Assembly (NCBI GenBank): GCA_036873755.1 | Contig: JAVTVY010019026.1 | Span: 1 to 64,000 of the forward strand | DNA length: 64,000 nt | Direction of reading: 5' to 3' | Source of the DNA: Hanleya hanleyi | Lineage: Eukaryota; Mollusca; Polyplacophora; Lepidopleurida; Hanleyidae | In this document: piece by piece, positions 33,898-46,132 of the stretch | How the letters are laid out: the number at the start of each line of letters is the position of its first letter | Numbering within the stretch: position 1 is the stretch's first letter | Program-made: the position numbers and the translations under genes | Notes under the pieces: generated by a model | Told to the model about the DNA's origin: nothing | What the model saw: the letters and a program-made list of their open reading frames with translations, nothing else | Database searches by the model: none

Positions 33898-34904
33898 GTT
33901 TGCACGTACACAGAGAGCGCGATATTGCCTCTTGTGCCTGGGTTAAATGCCTTGTACGCTTGAATCCCTCCAAGCTCTTATCGATTGGAGTATGGATACA
34001 TAATACAGTATGTTAACTGTATTAAATTGCGGATACGATTTAAGCCCAGCTGGGTAGTGCTTAATGCACATGTTTGGCCAGCATGACTTCCACTGGAAAA
34101 TGCGTAAATCAGTTGCGGGATGAGAAATATGAAATCGAAACACTAAGCTCATGAGTATATATTACATACGTTTATTAAAAGAACCTCCATTAACATAGGT
34201 AGGTCATGCATATATATATGTGCTTAAGCCACGATGGGCGATGGTCATATATGTCAGGTCATAACAGCACTGGTATAAGTATTTCGGAGTATAGAAAAAA
34301 CGGCTGTGCGCAATTTATCGTAACGGAAGTTTGTTTTGAAGTAATATCGCGTCGGCTTATATTGGAAATGGTGGACAACATGGGAAGCGAAGCCATGCTT
34401 ATTTACAAATTCATGAACAATAGAAGCGATGCATATATTGTTAGGCATTGGCAGAATAAACTCAAAAACTAATTGAGCAATAGAATCATCACCGATATGT
34501 ATAGTTTAACCAAAACTTTGCGTTAGCGTCAAAGAGATATGAGATAAAGGCAGGCCGCGGATTATGATTATGGTGTGCTAAAAGGGGTCGTTTCCGGATC
34601 AAGTAATAATTTGTGACGATAATCGCACAATTGTTAATGGGTAACATGCACAACAAGCTGTCATGATTATCACTTCGAACCGTTTAGTCCATTTCACACC
34701 TTCCTGTCTCAGTGGATCAATCAAAGCCTATAATTTGTACAGTTTCCGTTGTATTCACTGCTTATTGTGCAAATCCCCCATTGAAATGAAGTTGAAAATC
34801 ACTTTATCTGATAGCTAAGCAGTTATCAGCGCTGCAGATATCGATCTGATAACTTCTTACATTGGCCGACAAACAACGTGCTTTTGTCGACTCTGCATGA
34901 TACA

Positions 34905-34942
34905 TAATATTTACCCCCCCTCCCCCCCTCTCCCCGCCCCTG
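34905..34942 (+). repeat. C-rich low-complexity tract
   Basis: Runs of five to seven C separated by single T or G residues. The opposite strand is G-rich and could form a quadruplex. It lies inside the CAC-ended element. Confidence 0.7.
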
Positions 34943-35239
34943 TAGTCTTGGGCTCAACCTTGAGTGAGAACACTAGAGCGGCTGTTCAATTTTCACTCCC
35001 TGGTAAAACCGACTGGGGGATTGACTCTTATGGTCTGCAGCTCGTTTTTTTAAATAATATTTCCGTTGGAATTTTTGCTCAAATGTTAGAGAGACTGGTC
35101 AAATTGTTAGATCCGTTGATTTAATTTTGTGTAGAAAGTTGGGGTGCTTGAGAATTTTGATGGTTTACCGTAAGCATGACAAGGAAATACATTTCCTCAA
35201 CATAGAAATTAAGTTCCAAATGTGTATGGAAAATTAAGT

Positions 35240-35429
35240 ATTTACACCTTTTTAACACCTTTCAATAAATTTACACCTTTACTGGTGTAAAATCAGGGTT
35301 GGAATCAATCTTCATACATTTGCACCTTTTCTACACCTTATTTACACCTCCTAAGGGTGTAAACATGAACCCAGAAGGTGTAAACGTTTGATTTACACCT
35401 TTTTGTACACCTTCTGAGCTTAGAGTGTG
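35240..35429. repeat. ACACCTT/AAGGTGT array, right subterminal region
   Basis: About ten TTTACACCTTT and AAGGTGTAAA words. It is the shorter inverted counterpart of 31890-32560. Confidence 0.75.
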
Positions 35430-35639
35430 CAAGCATATGGTAAGAAAGTATGTGACTGGTTGACCCTTACGCGCTATAGTCTGTCCCGGCATTTCACTCG
35501 TAAAATATTTAGTCCGATAGTAAGAAAGATGTTTCTACATGCTCAGGGAACTAATTTGGCGTGGTTTGTGCCCTAATTCTCTCAAAATATCGGTCTGTGC
35601 CGTCATCTAATCGATCCAATGTTGTTCAGTATAATCCTT

Positions 35640-36000
35640 TTCTACCGCCTATTTCCTCGGTAGCTCCTCGTGGATAAGAAGTCTGACATTTCCGAGATAT
35701 ATCCTTACTTTCTCCCTGATATTGCCATGATATTCAAATTAACGCTTTTGTTATGATGTATCCATTAGTCAAAGTTATATGCCTCTAGCCTCGGCCATTC
35801 ACAAGATACGAGTTACTGATATTGATGGCATCACTTCCGGTTGACCTACTTCGTTCGTGAAAACACTCCTATTTTATTCTTAGTCCTCGGGGAAATCTCG
35901 TTCACCTGGTTTCTTCAACCTGACGTCACAAAGGGTCACACGGGTCAAAGGTTATATGCGCGGAAAAACATGTCCCATGGTAAAGAGATAGGACTAAGTG
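35640..36000 (+). repeat. Dispersed repeat, inverted partner of 24165-24495
   Basis: It carries the blocks GGTAGCTCCTCGTGGATAAG, TAACGCTTTTGTTATG, TATCCATTAGTCAAAG, GGCATCACTTCCGGTTGACC and TTCGTGAAAACAC in the same order as the reverse complement of the other copy. Confidence 0.75.
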
Positions 36001-36089
36001 ATTTCATTAGACGCGATGTACTACTGTCTTCAATATTAAAAATATTAAAAATATTAAACATTCATGTCTAACTTCTAAAATACCACTCG

Positions 36090-36450
36090 AAAATTCCCTA
36101 AATAGTGTTCTAACATTTAGGAAACGTATGTAAAACCTGTCTGCTTAAATTTCATGTGCCAATGTTGAACAAAACAGTTAGGAAATATTCATGTGTGAAT
36201 AACGTTTGAAAACGATTATCGTGGATTTGGTCATAACATTTTGGAAATATTTCTATTTGACGTTTTTATAACATTTTATTAATGTTTTCAGAAATATCAT
36301 TTTATTAAATATACTAATAACGTTTTCGGAATATTTGCATGAAACGATAACCAAAATATTCCTGAAACATTGATTACACATGCCTGCTATCATCTTTAAT
36401 CCTTTCATAACGTTCGCAAATAACATTGTTGGTAATTTATCGAAACCCCT
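36090..36450. repeat. Short-motif region, AACGTTTTGGAAATATT type
   Basis: Variants of ATAACATTTTGGAAATATT and CGTTTTCGGAATATT recur roughly every 20-25 bp in both orientations. The minus-strand ORF through the region is not protein-like. Confidence 0.5.
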
Positions 36451-36597
36451 TTCCATGAGATAATTTGTAAACAATTAAATATTGCAGTATTTTCGTTATT
36501 TTGGGATTACACTATCTTAGAATAGCACAGATTCTAGTACTGAAAAATTGGTCTAGTCCCGTGCGGAATTCGAACCAACGATCCAAGAGTCCGGCAT

Positions 36598-37249
36598 AGT
36601 CTGTCCATTTTAATTAGTCATCTACTTTGGAGCTTGTTAATAATCAATAGTTAACTCTGAATAAATTTCCTTTTTTGCATTATATAGAACAAACTGATCT
36701 CTACAAAATGACCATCATTACTCCCTGATATCGATAATATACCACGCTTGAATTAACTTTGTGATTCTCTCCATATAAAACTCCAGTACAGTTGTTTCAT
36801 GTACCGGGCCTCAGTCACATAGGGAGACGTCATAATGTATTCGTTTTCACTAGCACATAGGTCAACAATGCCTTGTACGGTCATAGAGGTGTGTGCGGTT
36901 TATCATTCAGCAAGTTTCACTGGGCATGGAATATAAGCGACACTCCCACGGGCCGCCTGTTATTACCTTATACGGCACCAATGACCTTTGTACCAATGAC
37001 TATGAATACATTATGAAGTCTCCCTTTGTAATTGAGGCCCGGTGCATGAAACAACTGTACTCGAGGTTTATATGGAGAGAATTACAAAGTTATTTCAAGC
37101 AAGATATATTATCGATATCACGGAGAAAATGGTAGTCATTTTGTAGGGTTCAGTTTGTTATACACGATGCAAAAAAGAAAATTCATGCAGAGTTAACTAC
37201 AGATTTTAGACAAGCTCAAAAGTAGACGACTAATTAAAATGGATAGACT
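36598..37249. repeat. Foldback element with about 280-bp arms
   Basis: 36598-36875 pairs with the reverse complement of 36975-37249 at about 80 percent by eye. Shared blocks include CCATTTTAATTAGTC, AGTTAACTCTG, TGATATCGATAATATA, TTCTCTCCATATAAA and ACAGTTGTTTCATG with their complements. The loop is about 100 bp. Both outer flanks contain tRNA-like words on the minus strand: GACCGAGTAGTTTAGATCGC on the right and TTGGTTCGAATTCC on the left. The foldback therefore appears to interrupt a tRNA-derived sequence. Confidence 0.8.
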
Positions 37250-38976
37250 TTAATCGCCAGCACTGTATGTCGGCGATCTAAACTACTCGGTCAACGGGTC
37301 TCCCAGAAAAATAGGAGGTAGCAGACCGGTAATCTTGAAAGCGAACATACAGTACCTCTCTGATTAAATATTGGGTTTATAACGTGGAACAAAACGAATT
37401 CACTGCAGTAGACCTATGGTAGAAAAACTTACCTAGCGGTAGTTTGCTAGTCAATACCTTGAAGATTCAAATAGTCATGTATTCACTGCAGAGTGTTACG
37501 ATTCTTTTCAGAAAGACTGTCCTGTGGTGTCATATCGGTACACCGTGTCCTTGGTTTCGTGATAATAGCACACAACATAAACATATTGCGTGATTGGACA
37601 CGTATACCCATGTATGGAAGACAGAAACCGCAATGAAACAGATTATTTACAAATGGAACAGAATTAGTTAAAATAAAAATTTACAAAGGGAACACATTAA
37701 ATATACTATCAATAAAACTAACTATTTACAAACAAAACAAATTACAAATGGAACCGAGTAAGTACAAATAAAACCTACTATTAAAAAATGAAACATCAAG
37801 TTCACATAAAACGGCAATTTGCAAACGGAAAAAAAGTAGAATGGAAAAAGTAAATCTATAGTCGCACTTGCAGGGGGGGAAGGGGCGGGGATTTAATGTC
37901 ACACCGTTTTTGCAGAGAGAAATTGAAGAGGGAAAATGAGGAGAGTTGACCTTGGACCTGGGGTTGCCATGACAATGTGGAGAGGTCACTTCCGGTCACA
38001 TGACAGACGGGTGGATGTACAATGCGGAAAAAGGACTTTACACAATAAATTGCGGAAAAACCCAGTTAAGGGTACCTATAAGGGCTATACTGGACCCCAG
38101 TGAGTCGTATTGAAGGTCATATTGAAGCGCTCGTGGAGTAAGCTATGATGGTTTGGACTGCGAATGACGTCATGGTATGCATGCCCAGTCGAGGAGTAGT
38201 AGCGAAAGCGGTCATTTTAGGGCTGCACAAGGGCGTGTTTGTGCGATTTAGGAACCATCCTGGGTCTCAATGGGTCGTGGAGGGCGTCGTCTTGAAGCCC
38301 TAGTGGTGCAGACTATGTTTGGCGAGAGCGTCATTACGAACCCGGTACGGTACTTAGTTTCACTGGGAACAGTATACCATTTTTGGCGATTTCTGCCTTC
38401 CATATTCCAACGTGTACATAATTAAAAATACATGTCAAACCATTCTCAGGTACCGATACACGATGATTTAAGTATATATGTCTCCGCATGATCCTAGCCG
38501 TTACTGTAGGATCGCACGCTTCCTTGGTCATGCGAGACAAGCACAATGCGTCAGTCGACTTTTGCACCATGGCGATAAATCAACATGATGTCGGCCCGTA
38601 AGTGCACTCGATTACTGTAGTTACAGAATGGTGCAATATACTTTTCTCTACCTGCGTCTTCATATCACAGATGATAACATAAAATGAATTTCACCCTTGC
38701 ACAGTCCCTAACATTAAATCACAGTGGCTCTGTTTCGTTTGATGAGGTGTGTATGTGTAGTACACTCAAACTCGTTGTCAAGTGTCAGTGTCTATATTGC
38801 TGAATGGATGTATGGCTGATTTGAATAATAATGATCCAACTGACAACCTCTCGCCTGATCGCTCGATTCCGATAATTAACACGAGATGCACTCGGCCTTC
38901 TCCGCATGAATCGGTACCCAATGTGTTCGAAGACATTTTCTAATACAGTAGTGGAGTTACCTCCCATCAACTAGTC
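37250..38976. other. Non-coding; two-copy repeat at about 38090-38335
   Basis: An A-rich stretch (37640-37860) with repeated TTTACAAA.GGAAC words precedes a G run. Two copies of a unit with TTGAAGC.CT.GTGG, then TATG..TGG, then CGTCAT occur near 38128 and 38292. No gene was recognised. Confidence 0.45.
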
Positions 38977-40250
38977 AACTGGCATCAGACCACTATTAAT
39001 TTTGTTACTTGTTATGTATTAGCATAAAAAAAAATCACAAAAAAATTCAAAAAATTCTCGTTGCATAAATCCACTTGGCATGACAATATTCACCTTGTGG
39101 GACATTAACTGTTAAAGTCTTGACAGGAGTTGAGCATGGAAATTTCAAATTACCGCCATTGACAGGTGATCGGTGTTACCGAGTGTCATTCAATTTGTAA
39201 ACAGGGAGTCTTCTCACCCCTCGATGATCATGTCTCCATCCGCCATGCTTTGCTCAAAGTGGCACAAATCAACACCAGGAATTAGAGTTTGAAGCCTCAT
39301 CTGCAATGTGAATTGTCTACTTGGTGCTTTTTACCAGATGAAAAATATTTACAGGTTAGTGAGATATTTGTTATTTACCTCAGTCCTAAGTCATATGCAA
39401 TGAAGGAAAATTAGAAAGGGGGTACCCTTGGTATATAGGCTGTAAAATACATAGTTTTGTCTGTGCCTTCTCAGGATAGTTTGAGGATGGGTATTGTTTG
39501 TTCAGATGAGAGCATTCTTTATATCAACAATGATTCCATAACTGACAGGCATCAGACCGGAGTTAATCACTTCCAGGTCGGAGCCCCTCGAACTACATTG
39601 TTTAGAAATTTGAGAGCAGATCCTTGTGGATTTTATGAGCTGTGATTTTTCAGCATTTCACATACATCTGATATTTCAAATTGCAGGTGCTCATGGTACT
39701 CATATGAACAGTCACAATGAAAGCGTACCTGAGATACATCATTCTTTAGATGACGACTTTACAACGAATATTATGGATTAAGAATACTGATCAGCGATAC
39801 GGATTTGATATTTTTGGAAAATCATGATGTCTTGCCGTCATCATTGAAAACTGTTGACCGCTTCTCTCTTGCAGGAAACAAGCCTATGTTTATGTATACT
39901 ATGATTGTCTTTTTGAATTTGGTGCCAATACTGTTATATGGAATAGGGAATAGGTCTTTGGATTATGGACGCGGATATTCTCTAATGGACGACGGCTGAA
40001 TTATGAATGACGGACCAGACGCTTGTAATTCAAGCTGTACTTTCTGGTGTTGATTTGGCCACTTTTGGGAAAGCATGGTCGATGGAGACATGGTCATTGA
40101 GGGGTGAGATTCGGTAACACTGGTCAGCTGTCAATGGCGGAAATTTGAAATTTCCATGGTCAACTTCTGTCAAGTCTTTTACAGTTAATGTCCCACAAGG
40201 TGAGTATTGTCATGTCGAGTGGATTTATGCATCGAGATCTGATGCCAACT
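38977..40250. mobile_element. Transposon derivative with about 215-bp inverted repeats, containing a retroelement module
   Basis: The left arm 38977-39290 and right arm 40030-40250 are inverted copies, close to 85-90 percent identical apart from an extra 70 bp in the left arm. Shared blocks include TTGCATAAATCCACT, ACCTTGTGGGACATTAACTG, CGCCATTGACAG, CATGTCTCCATC and CAAATCAACACCAG. The termini are AACTGGCATCAGA and its near complement TCTGATGCCAACT. The centre holds 39300-39680 of unrecognised DNA and the Penelope-like-type 3' module. No transposase was seen. Confidence 0.7.
39685..40035 (+). repeat. 3' module of the Penelope-like-type element, copy 2, with open small frame
   Basis: Same module as 30050-30420. 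The frame 39805-39999 is open and reads FSLAGNKPMFMYTMIVFLN, a hydrophobic stretch, then NRSLDYGRGYSLMDDG and a stop. RT sequence is absent next to this copy. Confidence 0.75.
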
Positions 40251-40639
40251 GAGGGGGTAAGACCATAACGTGGCGAAGCCTGTCGAATATATCAGCCGGT
40301 GCCTGTGCAGCGCAAGTAAATGTTGATATGCATGCATAGCCACATTATTGGCATGTTCTGACCCGACAGTCTGTTTGTAATTTTCTTTTATATTCAGATT
40401 AGAGATCTTGTGGGTAGAAAGGAACATGGATTACAGGCGCCAAACCCCCTCCACACACCAAATAGTTTCTCTGGCACTTCGCGCGGTGTGACTCCGAGGT
40501 ATGGCCTCAAACTCTATTGGAAGATAAGCCTTGATTTCTAGTTGCCACTGTAATGTTTCACCAAGCAGTTAACAGTTTAAGTTTTCACCTTTCGTGATTG
40601 TTAATGTAGCAGAAATCGCCAAATGAGCATATATCTCCC

Positions 40640-40818
40640 TCTGCTCTCTTATTGTTATTTATTATTTAATTATTTATTTTAATATCTAGCGCTGCAAAAG
40701 ATCTTAAATGAACGAAGATATGTACCGTGAAATTTAAACAAAACATTGAGTTGATGGGCCGAGAAATCCGTATGGGAAGCGGCCCTTAAACTACAATTTC
40801 AATCAATCAATCAATCAA
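40640..40818 (+). repeat. Retroelement 3' end, copy with (CAAT)n tail
   Basis: Shares about 170 bp with 41130-41325: TATCTCCCTCTGCTCTCT, TATCTAGCGCTGCAAAAGAT, GTACCGTGAAATTTAAA and AGCGGCCCTTAAACTACAAT. It ends in (CAAT)5. Identical body with different simple-sequence tails is typical of non-LTR elements or SINEs. Confidence 0.75.
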
Positions 40819-41129
40819 TGTAGTTCATTCTGCCGTCCTTTACCCTCATCTGTGCAATGTAGTTCATTCTGCCGTCCTGTACCCCAATACACACTCCAAG
40901 CAATTGTTACAAGCACAGATTTCTGGAAGAACACACCCTGTTCGTTAGAGAAGTCGTCTCGAAAAATCCTGAAAACGCCCATGGTTCTCCCAGTTTTTCT
41001 GGACGGCTTTGTGTGTACGAAGGGGTACCAAGACAAAGGAATCATCCACGCGATTAAAACGAACACATATTTATCAGCATAACATAACCAATAACAGACT
41101 TACCAACTTGTACACAGCGATTCTTCTTT

Positions 41130-41325
41130 ACTTCCATTTATATCTCTCTCTGCTCTCTCATTGTTATTTATTATTTAATTATTTCTTTTAATATCTAGCG
41201 CTGCAAAAGATCTTAAATGAACGAAGAAATGTACCGTGAAATTTAAATAAAACATTGAGTTGATAGGCCGCGAAATCCGTATGGGAAGCGGCCCTTAAAC
41301 TACAATTTCAAAAAAAACAACAACA
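41130..41325 (+). repeat. Retroelement 3' end, copy with A-rich tail
   Basis: Near-identical to 40640-40818 up to ACTACAATTTCA, then an A-rich AACAACAAC tail. It lies 310 bp downstream in the same orientation. Confidence 0.75.
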
Positions 41326-41329
41326 AAAA

Positions 41330-42378
41330 ACAATTTAGTTCTTTAGCTTTGAAAAAGTTGGAAGTATTTCAAACCAAACGTCAGCTCCACAGCAATAAAG
41401 AAGTTGCTATTCATAGAATAGCCTTGTGTTCTTGTCTGATAGCCGTTCTGTTTTCCACCATCATTGCATGATATCACCTTGTCAAAATTCTGTAAAATGA
41501 ATACAGGTACTTTTATCCTTGCTCATCGGTTCCCTCGTTCGTGCAGGCAGTGATCATACTCAAGGTATATTGGAATCTGTTATACGTTTTCATCGCGAGA
41601 TAGGACTCAGTTCCATTCTGTAACCACGTCTAACCCCACGCATGATTGCCTCCATGCAATGGTGTATCACCATAGCTTTCCCACTGCATTATCATGACTG
41701 GTTAGTATCCGAGAAGAAAAACTTGACTCGCATGGTGTTAAATATTAAAACCATACCGTGCAACGAATTCCAATGATTTGTATAGGTACGTAATCAACAT
41801 ACGGATTTCGCGGCCAATGGAGTTTGATTGGAACAACAGTGTAACTGATGTCACGGCCAGGATATCTTCTGGTTTTAAAACATTTGATTGGTTGATTCGC
41901 ATTTTTTTTTAAATCCGGCATATTCATTGGCATGTGAAGATAATTGGAACAAACTCCAGCCAATATAAAGGTTAATAGGGATATGAACGACGAGTGTTGC
42001 TATCCTCTTCCTGTCATAAAAACGACATACATGGGATGGCTCGTTGTCGTAACGGATTCAAAGTGTGGCGATACATCTTTCACTGGTAGCCGTTTGATGG
42101 TTTGATTGTGTGACGCACACAGCAAACAGCGAAACAAGTCTGTTAACACGCGTGTGTGTAGCTGAACGTTTGAGCTCTTCTGGCAGTATTAATTGCCGTC
42201 GCATATGTGAACTACTGCTTCATATTTACAGCGCTAGAAAGAGAAAAAAACGAATCAATTCTTCCATCGATGAAACCAATACATTACATGTTTTACAAAC
42301 CCTTTGTATTATATTTCAGCAGATCGTAACGAGTACTGTATAGAATCCGTGTGAAGGTGTGGCCTGATAACCCGAAAG
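41330..42378. other. Upstream region of the receptor gene
   Basis: No repeat or ORF of note. The sequence leads directly to the ATG at 42379. A TATA box or initiator could not be fixed. The 5' untranslated region and any upstream non-coding exon must lie here. Confidence 0.4.
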
Positions 42379-44973
42379 ATGAGAGGATTCAAATTCCTGT
42401 ATCTGATCTATTCTCTGTGTGGAATGTTTATGCTGGGCACCGCAAAAAGAACAGTTTCCCTTGTTGATCCTAACGGAATAATAATGAATTGGGATACTTA
42501 CGGATCTGAAAGCAACATCGACTTGGAATGGAATTTGGACCTTCCTACATTGATGAATCTCACCCTGACCGTGAACAAACTATGGCTGGTGGAGACAAAG
42601 ATGTGCCAAGAGGACAAACTTCGGGTTATGCATCATAATAATTTGGAGAACTCGATAGTTTTTGATCCCCTTTGTCACAAAATAAGTGAGAACAACACAT
42701 TCACCTATTCATTCCTAGATTATGGTTTCCGCCTGTTGTTCAAGGTAGGCATGTCTGTTAATGGAACATATGGATTCACACTCACATACGCCAGTTTTCG
42801 CCCTGAAACGCAGCAGATCTGCGACAAGATGCACAACGCTGGCAAGAAAATAATCGGAACACAGATTTTAGGGAGTAAATATGTATACCCTTTGGTACTA
42901 AATTGCTCGTGGTATATCCAGTCTTCGGAAAACTTTCTCCTCGGCGTTGTTGTTGAGAAATTTGACATTGAATTTTCGGGAAATGAGTGCATCCATGATC
43001 ATCTGGAAATCTGGGAAACGTTCAGGAAGGATCCTATCACATCGTACAGCAGACTTGGTAGATTCTGTGGACGTCACCATAACTGGACTATGATTGTGTA
43101 CTCTCATAATGCCAGGATAGTATTTGTCTCTGACCGTGTTGCCAATCAGGGTGGTTTTTTAATACGCTACTCTGACCATGTAGAAAGTTGTAGTCGAGAA
43201 ATCCATTTACAACCGTTGAGGGTTACACCCGATTCAATCAACATGACCTTTCCCCCAGGCGGAATCTCCTGGACTCCTGGACAATCAATAATGGTCATAT
43301 GGCACATTCGAACACACCCTGGATTCTATATTCGTGTTGACTTCAATGAAACAATCAATGATGAAACATTCCGCATTCACGATGGACCCGATGGAACCTC
43401 TCCTGTAATGGACACATACGGAAAGAAGATAATAAAATCTACTGGTTTCCACTTGGTATTTCGGAAGAACATATCAAAACAAACGGAGTTAATATGGAAA
43501 TTGAAGTTCAAAGCTATTTCTGCGTTTTCGCAAGAGAGGACAACTGTACGTCATATCAGCGAGATCTATGATTCGAATGTACAAATAAGACGAGCAAATG
43601 CAGACCAATGCTGTGGCTATGCAAAAGCAATATCCCCAGCATTTAAAACTCTCAGAATCCTGTATATGTTCGATTCTGAAGAGTTTGCGGAGCGTCCAAA
43701 TACTGATGACTGTGAATATTCAGGCATTGCGTTTTTTGATGGTGAAGTGTCATTTGATAAAATCATCGGTCCCTTCTGTGATGTGATTCCGGGGTTCACC
43801 AAGACGCTGGTTCAGAATTTCATTAGCTCTTCATCAGTGATATATGTGGCGGAGTATGACTACACATTCCAAGGGACGATTCTCGTTGATATTATGTTCC
43901 TCGTATCGTCCTGTCGAGGATATCACGTGACGAAGCCAATTATAGAGACATTCGCCATAGGAAGTAAGACATATTCTTTGAAAATATATCGTCAAAATAA
44001 CACAGTGGTCGTTAGTCCGAGATATGTGCAGGGGGAAGACGAGTGTGTGATATTATATCTGTTGCCCCGAGCAACAAAGGACATATCCCGACTACAAATA
44101 CGACCTCTATCAAAAAATATTCAATACCGCACATGCAGACAATTTGGACGTGAGTATGGCAGAGATTCTGGAGTATATCCCGTCTCCAAATATAGGTTGA
44201 AAGAGACGTGCGGTGATACGAGGCATGATTTAAGAGAGACTTATTTCGAAGAAGACATTGGCGAAAAGGAGATATGGACAACAGACTATATTCGCGTGGA
44301 GTTCGAAACAGTCGATGCAGACTTGTGTGGAACAATCAACAGCTGCCCTGATCAGGGGGGCGCGGTAAACCTGACTATTCCTTGTGGCGTGATTATTTAT
44401 ATGACGGCACCAGTGTGCTACTGGGTGCTGGCAGTGCCACGGGATGTAGATTATGTGGAACAGCAGTGGTTTTTCAAAGTACCCTTTTTATTCTTCAGGC
44501 TATTCCCACCATATGGGTTCCTTGAAATTGAGGAGTTCTCTGTGCCTTCTGGTCAATGGGGTCTGAGAACCCAAGTACATCTTAATAAAACCAGTTTTAC
44601 GTACGGTACACGCAATTTGCAGTACAGGACAGTAGATGCCGGAACTTTAATCATAAGGCCAAAGGAAGTACAATTAATTGATCTCAGATTCCAGATGGTA
44701 GCAAAAGAATCTTACACACTGACCAAGGCTGGCGTAAATAATGACTGCTATATCTTCGGAGGCCATTGTTATACATTTGTGCCCATTAATCACTCTAATG
44801 CATCTTGGAACGATGCACTGGATCACTGTGGCTCCAAGGGAGGTTATATGGTCAGCATTAACACTGTGTCAGAGCTCCAGTTCATCAAGCAGTCTCTTGC
44901 CTCCGTGTGGAAAGAAGAGTTCTTTGGACAGAATCATGGGAAGATTTTCATTGGGTTAAGCGACATAGAAACG
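42379..44973 (+). CDS. GRL101-like: GRL101-like multidomain G-protein-coupled receptor, coding exon 1 (signal peptide, CUB domains, start of C-type lectin domain)
   Basis: This exon encodes residues 1-865 of a predicted 1918-residue receptor. The start ATG opens a hydrophobic signal peptide (about residues 6-20, FLYLIYSLCGMFMLG). CUB-like beta-sandwich domains follow, roughly at 25-140, 148-266 (the clearest: C..NCSWYI, VEKFDIEF, CIHDHLEIW, GRFCG, GGFLIRY), 270-390 and 410-515. Further CUB-like sequence runs to about 780. The first C-type lectin domain begins at about 787 (CYIFGGHCYTF, ASWNDALDHC, GGYMVSI) and is cut after FIGLSDIET by a GTAGGT donor at 44974. Continuing past the donor adds only 14 unrelated residues before a stop, which supports splicing there. 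Many N-glycosylation sequons occur. The extracellular modules suggest binding of carbohydrate or protein ligands; the ligand is unknown. Confidence 0.9.
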
Positions 44974-45429
44974 GTAGGTTGGTCAGCATTAAAGTTATCG
45001 TTATGCATATTACCGTAACGGTTATGTACCGTTATTTCTGTTACACTTTGTATTATTCGTATTATGTTTTGGTCACGATGGTGGGTATGGAATGTTAAGA
45101 AATCCACCCCTAACTATCTCTCCGTTGAACAGGTATGACCATATTCGAATGCATATTACGTAAATTAGATTTTCTGACCCATCCTCCCCACAGCGCATGC
45201 TCCATTTCGCAGGCTCATTTATCATCCCTGCCTCCAATAGCGGAAGTATACCTTTACTACGTTGATATGACGTATAGGGGAAAACCCACGTACGTACGGT
45301 TCAGTTTGAATCCGGCCGAACAACTCCTTCAGTGTTGCACATGAGCGAACTACTTTTCATATGCTCTGTCCAGATAAACAGGGAAAATAACCTCCAGATA
45401 ATTCTTTTTTTCCATCCGGTTACATGGTA

Positions 45430-45520
45430 GAGTTACCTGTGTGTGCGTAGGAGGAGGAGAAGGAGGAGGAGGGAGGAGGGGGAAGAGGAGGAAGAGGAGG
45501 TGGAGGAGGAGAAGTGAGTG
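45430..45520 (+). repeat. GGA-rich purine tract in the intron
   Basis: About 70 bases of GGAGGA/GAGGAA repeats. The CCTCCT array near 46196-46265 is complementary, so the two could pair in the pre-mRNA. Confidence 0.75.
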
Positions 45521-45667
45521 ATTATCTAGAAAATTAGAGCGTCTGAGCTATTTCACCAGGGCGTTGAAGCGTTAAGCTAGGCGTTGGCGGGCGTTACTGT
45601 CCGTGAAGGCAAGCGTGTCCTAAAGACGTGCACAGTTGACGTTCCATTCAGCAGACACCCTACCACG

Positions 45668-46018
45668 ATGATCACGTGTACGACTTGCTCGAAGCCCTTT
45701 CATCGCCTGGCCATGAAGTACCCACGCATACATGTGCAGAGTGTGATATAGTCTTTAAGCATACCAGTCAATTGAGACGTCACCAAAGTGTCATACCCGG
45801 ATCACGCTCGTCACTCTCGAGGCCGGATATTTCAGTTCCCATGGAAATGCATCGTCGAATGGAAGAACCTATAAGAGGTAGATCCGCCGCCCCGAATTGA
45901 AGAGCCGATGGAGATTGACTCCAGTGTCGAGGAGCCCTTCCATCTCCCTTCCCTGCCTATCAATGGGAGAAGTAATAGCTCGGAGCTCCAGTATCCTGCA
46001 CTGCCCGAAGGCGCTTAG
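45668..46018 (+). pseudogene. C2H2 zinc-finger relic in the intron
   Basis: The frame from 45668 reads CTTCSKPFHRLAMK. A second frame from about 45718 reads HTCAECDIVFKHTSQLRRHQ. A third frame from 45908 reads MEIDSSVEEPFHLPSLP and ends at 46016-46018. Each resembles a piece of one small zinc-finger protein, but at least two frame changes separate them and the second finger lacks its last histidine. It is probably a decayed mobile-element or retrocopied gene fragment, not an exon of the receptor. Confidence 0.4.
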
Positions 46019-46132
46019 GTCAAACGGATCACAGCGAACATTGCCGAAAATCAAACTTTCGGAAATTGCCGCTTCTGATTGGACAAGAGCCTACGAGTAT
46101 TGTAAACATATCCAACACACGTCTCCCGGACG

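Larger units (their letters stand above)
31882..35429. mobile_element. CAC-ended DNA transposon derivative with ACACCTT arrays at both ends
   Basis: The ends are inverted repeats: CACACTTAGCCCAGAAGGTGTA at the left and, on the other strand, CACACTCTAAGCTCAGAAGGTGTA at the right. Inside each end lie many copies of GGTGT..A..TACACCTT in alternating orientation. CAC-type ends followed by short subterminal repeats recall CMC/CACTA-related elements. From memory, a fish repeat starting CACTCTTAGAAAAAAAGGTG has the same design. No transposase was found. The interior includes a minus-strand non-LTR fragment at 33392-33897. Confidence 0.6.

Noticed and set aside
34206..34472. Plus-strand 88-codon ORF
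   Set aside because: Not recognised, overlapped by an open minus-strand frame, and located inside a transposon derivative; composition gives no support.
42720..44335. Several minus-strand ORFs opposite receptor exon 1
   Set aside because: Shadows of the coding strand with no domain of their own.
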